Positions 1-8,954 of a DNA stretch of 64,000 bases are shown here, in pieces. Position 1 is the stretch's first letter. Every line of letters starts with the position of its first letter. A program made the position numbers and the translations under genes. The notes beneath the pieces were generated by a model. That model searched no databases and was not told where the DNA came from. It was given only the letters and a program-made list of their open reading frames with translations. Origin of the DNA: an uncultured Succinivibrionaceae bacterium. GTDB taxonomy: Bacteria > Pseudomonadota > Gammaproteobacteria > Enterobacterales > Succinivibrionaceae. The DNA lies in NCBI GenBank assembly GCA_900539665.1, contig UQCV01000001.1:1-64000 (forward strand), in the 5' to 3' direction.

Positions 1-58
1 GAGCCGTGCCGATGGTAGTGTAGCATTCGCTATGTGAGAGTAGGTCATTACCGGGTAT
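1..58 (+). rRNA. rrf: 5S ribosomal RNA, 3' end (partial)
   Basis: The first 58 bases match the 3' half of gammaproteobacterial 5S rRNA: GCCGATGGTAGTGT, then ATGTGAGAGTAGGTCATTACCGGGTAT. The rest of the gene and the 16S and 23S genes would lie left of the window. A tRNA-Asp follows 13 bases later, as at the distal end of several enterobacterial rRNA operons. Confidence 0.9.
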
Positions 59-71
59 ACTGACAGTGCAA

Positions 72-148
72 GGAGCGGTAGTTCAGTTGGTTAGAATACC
101 TGCCTGTCACGCAGGGGGTCGCGGGTTCGAGTCCCGTCCGTTCCGCCA
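72..148 (+). tRNA. tRNA-Asp (anticodon GTC)
   Basis: This 77-base cloverleaf has acceptor arm GGAGCGG pairing with CCGTTCC, a D-arm with GTTCAGTTGGTTAGA, an anticodon loop CTGTCAC with GTC at 106-108, a T-arm GCGGGTTCGAGTCCCGT, and an encoded CCA at 146-148. It differs from E. coli tRNA-Asp, as I recall that sequence, at about one base. It lies directly behind 5S rRNA and is probably processed from the same rRNA operon transcript. Confidence 0.97.
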
Positions 149-165
149 CTTATTAGAGAAAGATT

Positions 166-190
166 AGCATCCGGTTGGATGCTTTTTTTT
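166..190 (+). terminator. Rho-independent terminator of the rRNA operon
   Basis: A 7-bp stem AGCATCC (166-172) / GGATGCT (177-183) with loop GGTT is followed by eight T (183-190). It lies 17 bases after the tRNA-Asp CCA end and is in the right place to end the rRNA operon transcript. Confidence 0.9.
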
Positions 191-509
191 GCCCTGAATT
201 TAATGTTTACGCCGTTTACATTAAATAAATGGAATTTAAAAAAACGAAGTTTATTTTTCGATTTTTACTAAGTTGCATAATTGATTAATCGGCTTCGATA
301 ATGGTAATATAATAAATCGGTGATATTTTAAAGTACATTATAGTGCCCAGTATATTTGTGGCTCTGCCTCTTGTTTTCACCGTTTATAAGATAATTAAAA
401 GCGTTAGCTACCGTTTAGTCTTGTGGCTCTTGTTACTTGATCAAACGTCATTTGGGGCTGAAACCGCAGGTTCTCAGTGGGTTCATTCATTAGTCAGTGA
501 CCGATTTCT
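191..509. other. Intergenic spacer upstream of the P-loop kinase gene
   Basis: This 319-base, very AT-rich stretch holds no convincing gene. A possible sigma-70 promoter for the next gene is TTGCAT (273-278) and GATAAT (297-302) with 18-base spacing; it is a by-eye match only. No clear ribosome binding site precedes the ATG at 510. Confidence 0.35.
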
Positions 510-1073
510 ATGAAAAGTTTAATTTTAGTTACCTCACCACCAGCTTGTGGTAAGACTTATGTTTCCAAGGCAATTGCCAAAAAGCTTGATCATGTCGTTT
601 ATCTTGATAAAGATACTTTAATTGTTCTGTCTAAACAGATTTTTAAAGTGGCAAACCAGGAATACAATCGCAGCTCTGATTTCTTTGAAGAAAATATTCG
701 TGATTACGAATACTATGCTGTCCTTGATTTGGCTTTTGAAGCTCTTGAATACGAAGATAACGTACTCATCAATGCACCATTTACTCGCGAAATCCGTGAT
801 GTTAAATATGTTGAAGATTTACGCGCTAAGATGGAAGCTATGGGCGGTCGTTTGGTAATCGTTTGGGTAGAAACTTCTCCTGAAACTTGCCACCAGCGTA
901 TGATCAAGAGAAACTCAAGCCGTGATACTTGGAAGCTTGAACATTGGGACGAATACATTGCTAGTTGCAACTTCGAAATGCCAACCAACATCGGTGAAGT
1001 TTTAGTGTTTAAGAATAACAGTGGCGAAGAATTCGACGAATCTCTTGAAAAGATCGCTAAGCTCTTAAACTAA
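510..1073 (+). CDS. Predicted P-loop ATP-binding protein / kinase (AAA_33-like)
   Basis: This 187-residue cytoplasmic protein starts with a beta strand and a P-loop, LVTSPPACGKTYVSKAIA (residues about 6-23). The usual first Gly of the Walker A motif is replaced by Ser or Pro, while the GKT core is intact. YLDKDTL (about 31-37) is the acidic substrate-side motif seen in gluconate-kinase-like and zeta-toxin-like families, and VIVWVETSPETCHQRMIKRN (about 115-134) is the usual Walker-B-side strand plus lid Arg residues. The family phosphorylates diverse small molecules or RNA ends, and the substrate here is unknown. The gene stands alone and ends at a bidirectional terminator shared with the convergent gene at 1128. 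Membership in the P-loop kinase class is fairly sure; function is not. Confidence 0.65.
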   Translation: MKSLILVTSPPACGKTYVSKAIAKKLDHVVYLDKDTLIVLSKQIFKVANQEYNRSSDFFEENIRDYEYYAVLDLAFEALEYEDNVLINAPFTREIRDVKYVEDLRAKMEAMGGRLVIVWVETSPETCHQRMIKRNSSRDTWKLEHWDEYIASCNFEMPTNIGEVLVFKNNSGEEFDESLEKIAKLLN

Positions 1074-1104
1074 GCTTAATTTAAAAAAGTTTAATCAAAA
1101 AAAA

Positions 1105-1126
1105 GCCCGCAGTTGCGGGCTTTTTT
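1105..1126. terminator. Bidirectional Rho-independent terminator
   Basis: Stem GCCCGC (1105-1110) / GCGGGC (1115-1120) with loop AGTT is flanked by A-tracts on the left and six T on the right, so it can end transcription in both directions. It lies between the convergent genes at 510-1073 (+) and 1128-2408 (-). Confidence 0.9.
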
Positions 1127-1127
1127 A

Positions 1128-2408
1128 TTAGTTAAATTGATTGTTATTGATATCTGTAGCCTGTTCTATATATTCACCGTTTGGTGAATAGCTCTCTGAG
1201 TTTATGGCTGGGAAAATGTTTAGGAACAGTAAAAATACCGCCATGACACAGACCATGCTGTAATGGTATGAATCTCTGAGTTTATAGAACTTATCAATGA
1301 ATAGGAGCACCGGTATTAGGGCGAAATCAAAGCAAATGATAAGCTCGCTTGAATTTAGCAAGTGAGGAGCTATTGCAGCATAAATAACGATGCTAGCGAT
1401 AACTGCTAGTGCTAATAAGCTAAGGAGCTCTGAGCTTGATTCAGCCCCTGTTCTTTTAAAGATAATACCTTTGGTTTGTTTAATCATAAGGTAGTTGCTG
1501 GCTAGACTAAAGGCGAGTGATATAGAACCTACGGCATAAACGGCTCCAAGCCAAATAGTACGAATAATCTGATTTAATTCAAAGCTATCGGACATCCAAC
1601 TAAAATCAGTGGAAAATAGCATGCCATTAGTACCTAAGGTGGAACTAAATCTTAACCAATAAAGCATTGATTTAAGCATTGGGTAGACGTGTATCAGCCC
1701 GTAGCCATAGCTTGCATCACTTGTTATAGAGTCATACGGTAATGGAAGTTTACTTGGCTCTAAAAATATTGGTAAAAAAGTAATGCCTGTTACTAAAAAT
1801 CCACTTATAAGTCCACTAAGATTGAGTCTAATAATGCGTCTAAGTAGCAAAAAAACACTAGTTAAGGCTAAAACGACCCATGCGTAATGGAAATGCGCAC
1901 ACCAACCGATAGCCACTAAGTGGAGGAATAACCAAAAGCGTTGCCCTGAGGCATTGTTATCAATTTGGTTGTAGTAGTTCATCTTTACTACAGACAGTAA
2001 ATAACAAGCCGTACCTAACTCAAGGAAAGCTATGTATTCAAGGTTAGAGGTGTAAAGCATCCATGGCGCTAAAAGGTAGATAGCAGAAAACCATAGCATG
2101 GTATTACGATGCAATAGGCTCTTTAAAGCGACAAATAAAATGAAAAATGAAGCTAATCTAAGCAACAAGACACTTATTGCCGGAGAAAGTAAATGTTCAT
2201 AGAGTCTGATTGGTATAGTGGTAACCAAAGTAGCAATGGTATCAAAGCTAAAATCAAATATACCTTCAGTATAATGAATGCTGTAGGCTTTAGTCAGGAT
2301 ATTGATACTTTCATGACTAGGTATTTGATTGGTGCAATAAAGCAAAGCCAAGAAACAATGGATAAGGACTAAAAACCCAATGACACATATAGGCGTTATT
2401 TTATTCAT
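1128..2408 (-). CDS. Polytopic inner-membrane protein, possibly glycosyltransferase-like (GT-C/GT39 type)
   Basis: This 426-residue protein has about ten hydrophobic helices spread over its length, starting with ITPICVIGFLVLIHCFLALL at residues 4-23. The N-terminal loop after helix 1 and the long soluble segment near residues 220-270, rich in Tyr, Trp and Ser, suggest an external catalytic or binding loop as in dolichol-phosphate-mannose-type (PMT/ArnT) transferases. I could not see the diagnostic acidic DD/DE motif of that family, so this is only a structural resemblance. The gene is monocistronic, ends at the shared terminator and has an unremarkable AT-rich upstream region. It could equally be an unclassified lipid or polysaccharide membrane protein. 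Confidence 0.45.
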   Translation of the reverse strand: MNKITPICVIGFLVLIHCFLALLYCTNQIPSHESINILTKAYSIHYTEGIFDFSFDTIATLVTTIPIRLYEHLLSPAISVLLLRLASFFILFVALKSLLHRNTMLWFSAIYLLAPWMLYTSNLEYIAFLELGTACYLLSVVKMNYYNQIDNNASGQRFWLFLHLVAIGWCAHFHYAWVVLALTSVFLLLRRIIRLNLSGLISGFLVTGITFLPIFLEPSKLPLPYDSITSDASYGYGLIHVYPMLKSMLYWLRFSSTLGTNGMLFSTDFSWMSDSFELNQIIRTIWLGAVYAVGSISLAFSLASNYLMIKQTKGIIFKRTGAESSSELLSLLALAVIASIVIYAAIAPHLLNSSELIICFDFALIPVLLFIDKFYKLRDSYHYSMVCVMAVFLLFLNIFPAINSESYSPNGEYIEQATDINNNQFN

Positions 2409-2527
2409 ATATCTCCCATGATTCTCTTCATCTGTAAAATAAAATGCATAGTAGAAGAGAGGTTGTCATAAGCTATTATATCTATGTTTGCCGAGATTAC
2501 ACGGGACAAACAGCCCTTAAAGATCGA

Positions 2528-3679
2528 TTAAGAGAGCTCCGTTATGGTTTTAACATATTCATAATCGACAGTTGGATTGTTTTTGGTTAAGTAACGGCGC
2601 AAAAGATCTAAAGCCATAAATGAACCATAAAGGCCTAAGCGGTTTAAGGAAACCCCAAAACGGAAGTTTTGGTGATAGGTAAAATGGTTCTTTTTATCTT
2701 CAAGCGTAATGGTTAAATCGCGTTCTTGTCCTTGATGATTAGGTTTTAGTGGTTTAATACGCAAAATAACCGCATCATCGCTAACTTGAGTTAGGGCACT
2801 ATTTATGGCACCACTTACGTGAGGAATTACTTTTGTTAAGGAAAAGATAGTTCCGTTTGAATTCCAATCTTCAATCAATAATGGGCGTTCGTTTAAACCT
2901 TGGGCAATTTGCTCATAAAAGTCAAATTTATGGTTTGCAATTAAGTATGGTTTAGCAGCTTTTTGAAGAATATTTTCTGCAGTTTTAAAATCAGTGTGCT
3001 CAGCATTTTCAGAGATAAGCTTAATTTCAATATAAGGATTATCAACTCGATAACCAAGGACGATATTATCAGGCCAAGTTTCTTGTTCGAGGATTTCGCC
3101 TAGCTTAGATTCGCCAATCCCAAAGCTATAAAAAAGTTCGACTTTTGAGTGGGAGGCTACAGGGTAAGTGGTTTTAAGAAATGGAATGATCCAATCGGTA
3201 ACCATTTTTTTAAATTCACTAGGGACTCCTGGGGTGAAGATAAAGATACAATTTTGGATCGTGAGCTTAAAGCCACAGGCTGTCCCGATGGCGTTAGGAA
3301 TAATTTCAGCACCAACCGGAATTTCAGCCTGAATAATATTGTTGCTTGGCATTTCCTTGTTTCGTTCTTTAAACCAAGCTTCCATTTTGGCGACTAACTT
3401 CGGATTCAATTTTATGTCTACATGAGCAGCTTTAGCGGCAGCATAACGAGAAAGGTCATCAGAAGTTGGCCCCATTCCACCATTAACAATGACGACATCG
3501 GCATTAGGTGCTCGTTCATTAAAAATATTAACTAATTCATCAAGGCTATCACCTACGGTGGTGCGACGATGAATTTTTAAGCCGATATTTAAAAGTTCAG
3601 CAGATAAAAAAGTGGCGTTAGTATCGGTTATATATCCGCACAGGACTTCATCCCCAGTTGAAATCATTTCAATATTCAT
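2528..3679 (-). CDS. CinA-type protein with N-terminal MoCF domain (YfaY-like)
   Basis: The 383-residue protein opens with MNIEMISTGDEVLCGYITDT and carries VIVNGGMGPTSDDLSRYAA (about 62-80), the phosphate-binding signature of the MoCF/CinA N-terminal domain (COG1058), which in the family hydrolyses ADP-ribose-type pyrophosphates. FIFTPGVPSEFKKM (about 149-162) is also conserved in CinA. The C-terminal half does not show the nicotinamide-mononucleotide deamidase motifs, so it resembles E. coli YfaY (about 400 residues) rather than full bifunctional CinA. The gene is monocistronic and divergent from metA. Family assignment is good; activity is inferred. Confidence 0.75.
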   Translation of the reverse strand: MNIEMISTGDEVLCGYITDTNATFLSAELLNIGLKIHRRTTVGDSLDELVNIFNERAPNADVVIVNGGMGPTSDDLSRYAAAKAAHVDIKLNPKLVAKMEAWFKERNKEMPSNNIIQAEIPVGAEIIPNAIGTACGFKLTIQNCIFIFTPGVPSEFKKMVTDWIIPFLKTTYPVASHSKVELFYSFGIGESKLGEILEQETWPDNIVLGYRVDNPYIEIKLISENAEHTDFKTAENILQKAAKPYLIANHKFDFYEQIAQGLNERPLLIEDWNSNGTIFSLTKVIPHVSGAINSALTQVSDDAVILRIKPLKPNHQGQERDLTITLEDKKNHFTYHQNFRFGVSLNRLGLYGSFMALDLLRRYLTKNNPTVDYEYVKTITELS

Positions 3680-3899
3680 GGTTGAGCCTTATGTTTAGGT
3701 CAAAAAGTTTTAGTTGCTACTATCTTATCGCTCTTACATTGAGAATTAAATTTAAATATTGATTTAATGTAGTATAAGGCAGTAGGTGATAATTAAAAAT
3801 TCTGAATTGTCATGATGAAACAGTATACAATATGCAAATGATCCGTTATTTCGGTTTGGTCCGAACTTTTAAGCATTTTGAAACATCGGAGTCAAAGAT

Positions 3900-4817
3900 A
3901 TGCCTATTAATATTCCAGATACCCTGCCTGCGTCAGCCATATTGCAAGCAGAAAAAGTTTTTGTGATGACCGATTCAAGGGCTGAACACCAAGATATTCG
4001 TCCGCTTAGAGTCCTTATTCTTAATTTGATGCCTAAGAAGATTGAAACTGAAACTCAGTATCTGCGTAAATTGTCAAATACCCCGCTCCAGGTGAAGGTT
4101 GATTTACTTCGTATTGATGACCATGTATCAAAAAATACTCCTAAAGCGCACTTAGATTCTTTTTACCAGAGTTTTGATGAAGTTCGTGATAGCTATTACG
4201 ATGGGATGATCATTACAGGTGCTCCTTTAGGTAAAGTACCATTTGAAGAAGTTAAGTATTGGGATTCCTTAGTTGAAATCATGAAGTGGTCATCTGAACA
4301 CGTAACCTGCACTATGTTTAGCTGTTGGGCCGCTCAAGCTGCGCTAAATGTATTTTATGATTTGCCAAAGATTACCCGCGCTAAAAAGCTTTCTGGGGTT
4401 TATCGTGAACGTCGAGCTCAGACTCCGGATCCATTGATTCGTGGCTTTGATGATTTCTTCTTAGTTCCACATTCAAGATTTGCTAATTTTGAAACAAAAT
4501 TTATTGAAGAAAACACCGATCTTGAAGTATTAGCTGAATCAGAAGAAACAGGGGTATACCTTGCGGTTTCTCCAGATAGAAGACAAGTTTATGTAACAGG
4601 TCACCCTGAATATGATGCTCAGACCTTAGATAATGAATACCGCCGCGATGTTAATGCTAATTTAAATCCAGCGGTGCCGGAAAATTATTATCCAAACAAT
4701 GATCCTGCTAACCAGCCACAGTGTACTTGGCGTAGCCATGGTTACTTGTTGTTTGCCAACTGGCTCAACTACTATCTCTATCAAAATACACCTTTTGATA
4801 TCACGCAAAAACGTTAG
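3900..4817 (+). CDS. metA: Homoserine O-succinyltransferase
   Basis: MetA transfers the succinyl group from succinyl-CoA to L-homoserine, the first committed step of methionine synthesis. At 305 residues it has normal family length. The catalytic Cys142 is in TMFSCWAAQ, and His235 and Glu237 are in VTGHPEYDA. Residue 111 is Gly (GAPLGK), the residue linked in this family to succinyl rather than acetyl specificity. It starts MPINIPDTLPA, with CGGAG 11-15 bases upstream. metH follows 159 bases later on the same strand, giving a small methionine block. I saw no clear MetJ operator or SAM riboswitch upstream. Confidence 0.95.
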   Translation: MPINIPDTLPASAILQAEKVFVMTDSRAEHQDIRPLRVLILNLMPKKIETETQYLRKLSNTPLQVKVDLLRIDDHVSKNTPKAHLDSFYQSFDEVRDSYYDGMIITGAPLGKVPFEEVKYWDSLVEIMKWSSEHVTCTMFSCWAAQAALNVFYDLPKITRAKKLSGVYRERRAQTPDPLIRGFDDFFLVPHSRFANFETKFIEENTDLEVLAESEETGVYLAVSPDRRQVYVTGHPEYDAQTLDNEYRRDVNANLNPAVPENYYPNNDPANQPQCTWRSHGYLLFANWLNYYLYQNTPFDITQKR

Positions 4818-4848
4818 TTTTTGTAATATGGCTTAAGTTAAGCTCAAG

Positions 4849-4878
4849 ATGACAGAAGGGAATTTTTTCTTCTGTCAT
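4849..4878 (+). terminator. Inverted repeat after metA, possible terminator
   Basis: A perfect 10-bp stem ATGACAGAAG (4849-4858) / CTTCTGTCAT (4869-4878) surrounds a 10-base loop containing six T. No T-tract follows, so it is a weak or Rho-dependent terminator at best and might instead modulate transcription between metA and metH. Confidence 0.45.
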
Positions 4879-4976
4879 CATTGTTTAAAATATATACCTT
4901 CGGCCATTAATGCTTGAATTAAAGTTTGCCGAAAATATAAATTTATCCATAAAGTAAAGCTTATAGGGAAATACTC

Positions 4977-7900
4977 GTGAAAAAAGCTTCCTGCTATCAG
5001 ATTTTAGAACAAGAACTTCAGCAAAGAATACTTATTCTTGATGGAGGCATGGGGACCATGATCCAGCGTCAGGGCTTAACTGAAGCTGATTTTAGAGGGA
5101 CCCTTTTAAAAGATAGTACCTTCGATCTTAAAGGATGTAATGATATTTTATGTCTAACTAAGCCTGAAGTGGTTCAAGGGGTATACGAAGCATATTTGGA
5201 AGCTGGGGCTGACATTATTGAAACTAACAGCTTTAATGCTACCAAAATTCCTTTGCAAGATTATGGTTTAAGCGACAAGGCGTACGATATAAACTATGCA
5301 GCTGCTAAACTAGCGGCAGCGGCGGCAGCTAAATTTTCAGCATTGACCCCAAATAAGCCACGTTTTGTGGCGGGGGTGTTAGGCCCAACTAATCGTACTT
5401 GTTCTATTTCCCCAGATGTAAACGACCCAGGGGCCAGAGCGGTTACGTTTGATGAGCTTAAGGATACGTACGCCGAAGCAGTACGTGGTCTCTTAGCTGG
5501 CGGGGCTAATATCATTATGGTGGAAACCATATTTGATACGCTTAATGCTAAAGCTGCGGTATATGCCATTGAAGAAGTTATGGCGGAACTTGGGCAACGC
5601 TACCCAATAATGATCTCAGGGACTCTAACTGATGCTTCTGGGCGTACCTTAAGTGGTCAAACTGCCACGGCTTTTTATTACAGCATGCGTCACTCTGGCG
5701 CCATAAGCTATGGTTTTAACTGCGCTCTAGGGCCAGCTGAACTTAAACGTCACGTTGAAGAATTATCGTCTATTTGTGGCGAATATGTTTCGGTCCATCC
5801 AAATGCTGGTTTGCCTAACGCTTTTGGGGGATATGATTTAACCGCTACTTTAATGGCCGACCATATTAAAGAATGGGCTCAAGCAGGTTTATTAAACATT
5901 GTTGGTGGTTGTTGTGGGACTACACCTGAACATATTAAAGCCATCGCTGAAGTAACCGCTTCATTAGCTCCGCGTAAACGTCCACAGTTAGAACGTTTTT
6001 GCCGTTTAAGTGGATTAGAACCATTAGATATCAAACCAGATTCGTTATTTATAAATGTTGGTGAACGTACTAATGTTACAGGTAGTGCCAAATTTAAACG
6101 TTTAATTAAAGACGGTCTTTACGAAGAAGCGGTGGACGTGGCCCGAGCTCAAGTTGAAAACGGGGCGCAGATTATCGATATCAACATGGACGAAGGCATG
6201 ATTGATGCGAAAGCCGCCATGGTGAGATTCTTAAATTTAATTGCGGCTGAACCTGATATTTCAAAGGTACCGGTGATGATTGACTCCTCAAAGTGGGAGG
6301 TAATCATTGCAGGTCTTAAGTGTGTGCAGGGCAAGTGCATAGTAAACTCTATTTCCATGAAGGAAGGGGAAGAGATCTTTTTAGCTCATGCGAGAGAGTT
6401 AAGACGTTACGGGGCGGCTGCTGTGGTTATGGCGTTCGATGAAACCGGGCAGGCGGATACCTATGAACGCAAAATAAGCATTTGTACTAGAGCATATAAG
6501 CTACTAACAGAACAAGTGGATTTCCCTCCGGAAGATATCATTTTTGACCCGAACATCTTTGCTGTAGCGACAGGGATTGAAGAACACAATAACTACGCCT
6601 TAGATTTTATAAATGCAGTTGAAACCATCAAAAAAGACCTTCCTTTCGCCATGGTTTCAGGTGGGGTATCTAATGTTTCCTTCTCCTTTAGAGGTAATGA
6701 ACCATTACGCCAAGCGATCCACACTGTCTTTTTATACTATTGCATCCGTAATGGCATGGACATGGGGATTGTAAACGCAGGCCAGCTCTCGGTTTATGAT
6801 GATATTCCATTAGAACTTCGCGACCGAGTGGAGGCTGTAGTTTTAAACACTGCTCCAGATGCGACAGAAAAGTTACTCGATATTGCGGAAAAGTATCGTC
6901 AAGGTGGGAGCTTAAACCGTCCAGGCGATGGCCAGGCAAGTGATGCCTTAGCTTGGCGCGAGTTACCGGTTGATAAGCGTTTAGAGTATGCCTTAGTTAA
7001 TGGGGTCACTGAATTTATTGATGCGGATACAGAAGAAGCAAGACTTGCTCAAGCACGCCCAATTGATGTAATTGAAGGCCCATTAATGAACGGGATGAAT
7101 ACTGTAGGTGATCGCTTTGGGGCGGGGAAAATGTTCTTGCCACAGGTGGTTAAATCCGCCCGTGTTATGAAAAAAGCCGTTTCTTATTTGGAACCTTTTA
7201 TTAAGACTGGCCAAGTTGCGGGTAAATCTGCAGGTAAGATTCTGATGGCGACCGTAAAGGGTGACGTGCACGATATCGGTAAGAATATTGTAGCTGTAGT
7301 ATTACAGTGCAATAACTATGAGATTGTTGATCTTGGAGTTATGGTGCCGTGCGAAGACATTATTAAGACTGCGCTTAAAGAAAACGTAGATTTAATTGGT
7401 TTATCAGGCCTGATTACGCCATCTCTTGATGAAATGGTGCATGTAGTACGAGAACTCGAAAAGCACAATATCCGTATTCCGGTGATGATTGGGGGCGCCA
7501 CTACTTCTAAAGCGCATACTGCGGTTAAGCTTGAACAAGAGTATTCTGCGCCGGTGGTCTATGTTAGTAACGCTAGCCGTGCGGTGACTGTAGCCCAAAG
7601 TTTGCTTTCAGAAAACAAACTAGAATTTGTAGCCAAATTAAAACGCGAATATGCTTTTGAGCGCCATCTTTATGAATTAAAGTACGCTAAACAAACTACT
7701 ATTTCGTACCAGGAGGCTTTAGCCAATGCCTTGCCATATGATGAAAATGTGCGTGCTATTCAAGCGGCTAAGAAGGCTATAAATGTAGTTGAATGTCCAC
7801 TTAGTGAGGTTAGACGCCTTATTTGGTGGCAAGGGTTCTTCAATGCCTGGGAATACCGTGGTACTTATCCAGAAATTTTATCTGATCGTCGTCAAGGTCA

Positions 7901-8675
7901 ATCAGCAACTAAATTGTTTAAAGATGCCCAAGCGTTACTTGATCGCTTGATGAATGAAAATTTATTGACTATTAAAGCGGTAGTTGGGGTTTGCGAGGCT
8001 AAACGCCAAGGCGATATGGTTATTGCAGTTACCAACCCTGAAAATGGGGAAAAGGTTAATTTCGCCTTCCCAAGACAGCAAACAGCAGAAGCTCGTCGCG
8101 GTGAACATAATTTATGTTTAGCTGACTTTGTGTCGCCAAAAGAAGATACTATCGGCTTGCTAGCTGTTAATGCAGGAATAGTCGATGAAAGGTATATGGC
8201 TAGTTTGAAGGCTGACCAAGACATTTACGAACAAATGTTACTACAGACTTTGACCGATCGCTTAGCAGAAGCTGCGGCTGAATATGTACACTTTAAGGTT
8301 AGAACTGAACTTTGGGGGTATAGCGATGAAACCTTTGCTGATTTAGAACAAGGTAAGGGGTATCGCGGTATTCGTCCGGCGCTTGGCTATTCATGCTGTC
8401 CGGATCATCGCCTAAAACGTCTTGTTTGGGAGATGTTAAAACCAAATGAAAAGATTCAGTTACAACTGACTGAAAATATGGCTATGCATCCTGCTAGTGC
8501 TGTTTGCGCTTTAATGCTTGCGGATAGTAGAGTGCGTTATTTCTCAGCAGATGGCATTGATAAAGAACAGGTACAAGCCTATGTCGATATAGTCGGTGGA
8601 ACTATAGATGAAGCTGAACGGATGTTTGGCGTGCATTTAGGTTATATCCCTGAAGGGACTAAGGGTGAAGATTAG
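4977..8675 (+). CDS. metH: Cobalamin-dependent methionine synthase
   Basis: MetH moves the methyl group from 5-methyltetrahydrofolate through cob(I)alamin to homocysteine. The 1232-residue protein has all four modules in order: homocysteine-binding barrel with zinc ligands in GFNCALG and GGCCGT (about 246-314); pterin-binding barrel (about 355-620); cobalamin-binding domain with His765 in GDVHDIGKN, the residue that coordinates cobalt; and the C-terminal S-adenosylmethionine reactivation domain with RPALGYSCCPDH (about 1138-1149). The start is GTG preceded by TAGGGA. It implies that the cell makes or imports B12. No cobalamin riboswitch was recognised upstream. It ends before a small inverted repeat TTAACTT/AAGTTAA at 8678-8695. 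Confidence 0.97.
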   Translation: MKKASCYQILEQELQQRILILDGGMGTMIQRQGLTEADFRGTLLKDSTFDLKGCNDILCLTKPEVVQGVYEAYLEAGADIIETNSFNATKIPLQDYGLSDKAYDINYAAAKLAAAAAAKFSALTPNKPRFVAGVLGPTNRTCSISPDVNDPGARAVTFDELKDTYAEAVRGLLAGGANIIMVETIFDTLNAKAAVYAIEEVMAELGQRYPIMISGTLTDASGRTLSGQTATAFYYSMRHSGAISYGFNCALGPAELKRHVEELSSICGEYVSVHPNAGLPNAFGGYDLTATLMADHIKEWAQAGLLNIVGGCCGTTPEHIKAIAEVTASLAPRKRPQLERFCRLSGLEPLDIKPDSLFINVGERTNVTGSAKFKRLIKDGLYEEAVDVARAQVENGAQIIDINMDEGMIDAKAAMVRFLNLIAAEPDISKVPVMIDSSKWEVIIAGLKCVQGKCIVNSISMKEGEEIFLAHARELRRYGAAAVVMAFDETGQADTYERKISICTRAYKLLTEQVDFPPEDIIFDPNIFAVATGIEEHNNYALDFINAVETIKKDLPFAMVSGGVSNVSFSFRGNEPLRQAIHTVFLYYCIRNGMDMGIVNAGQLSVYDDIPLELRDRVEAVVLNTAPDATEKLLDIAEKYRQGGSLNRPGDGQASDALAWRELPVDKRLEYALVNGVTEFIDADTEEARLAQARPIDVIEGPLMNGMNTVGDRFGAGKMFLPQVVKSARVMKKAVSYLEPFIKTGQVAGKSAGKILMATVKGDVHDIGKNIVAVVLQCNNYEIVDLGVMVPCEDIIKTALKENVDLIGLSGLITPSLDEMVHVVRELEKHNIRIPVMIGGATTSKAHTAVKLEQEYSAPVVYVSNASRAVTVAQSLLSENKLEFVAKLKREYAFERHLYELKYAKQTTISYQEALANALPYDENVRAIQAAKKAINVVECPLSEVRRLIWWQGFFNAWEYRGTYPEILSDRRQGQSATKLFKDAQALLDRLMNENLLTIKAVVGVCEAKRQGDMVIAVTNPENGEKVNFAFPRQQTAEARRGEHNLCLADFVSPKEDTIGLLAVNAGIVDERYMASLKADQDIYEQMLLQTLTDRLAEAAAEYVHFKVRTELWGYSDETFADLEQGKGYRGIRPALGYSCCPDHRLKRLVWEMLKPNEKIQLQLTENMAMHPASAVCALMLADSRVRYFSADGIDKEQVQAYVDIVGGTIDEAERMFGVHLGYIPEGTKGED

Positions 8676-8796
8676 CTTTAACTTGAGGAAGTTAATCTAA
8701 CCATAAAGCGTTATGAAAGTCCTGATTCAAACAGATTTACACTTGTAACTCCAAAGCCTGAAAATGGTGTACGATTACAAGCTACACTTGACAATC

Positions 8797-8827
8797 AGAA
8801 CCCCACGGGCTTACCCGTGGGAGCAGT
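8797..8827 (-). repeat. Orphan IS200/IS605-type right-end hairpin (TnpB-tail-like)
   Basis: A perfect 8-bp stem CCCACGGG (8802-8809) / CCCGTGGG (8814-8821) with loop CTTA. Read on the minus strand it encodes APTGKPVGF then a stop, a peptide pattern common at the tails of TnpB-type proteins, where coding sequence overlaps the right-end hairpin. It matches the pattern of the 36425-36444 hairpin (PTRKRVGF). No transposase remains. The assignment rests on pattern recognition only. Confidence 0.4.
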
Positions 8828-8867
8828 CAGAAATTTATTATGTTAAAATAACGTGCGGAAAAAAATT

Positions 8868-8897
8868 AAAGGCCACTATCAGATGATAGTGGCCTTT
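8868..8897 (-). terminator. Rho-independent terminator of the DUF2750-like gene
   Basis: A 13-bp stem AAAGGCCACTATC (8868-8880) / GATAGTGGCCTTT (8885-8897). The T-rich run that follows it is on the minus strand (complement of the A-run at 8859-8867), so it ends the minus-strand gene at 8955-9428; metH on the plus strand could also stop here. Confidence 0.85.
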
Positions 8898-8954
8898 ATT
8901 GTTGTGTTAAGACCGACAAAGCTAGTCTTAAAGTTAAGCAAGCTTTAGATGAAC

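Noticed and set aside
4818..4976. Cobalamin or SAM riboswitch before metH, or MetJ operators before metA
   Set aside because: Spacers are too short or lack the B12-box, SAM-box and AGACGTCT-type repeats.
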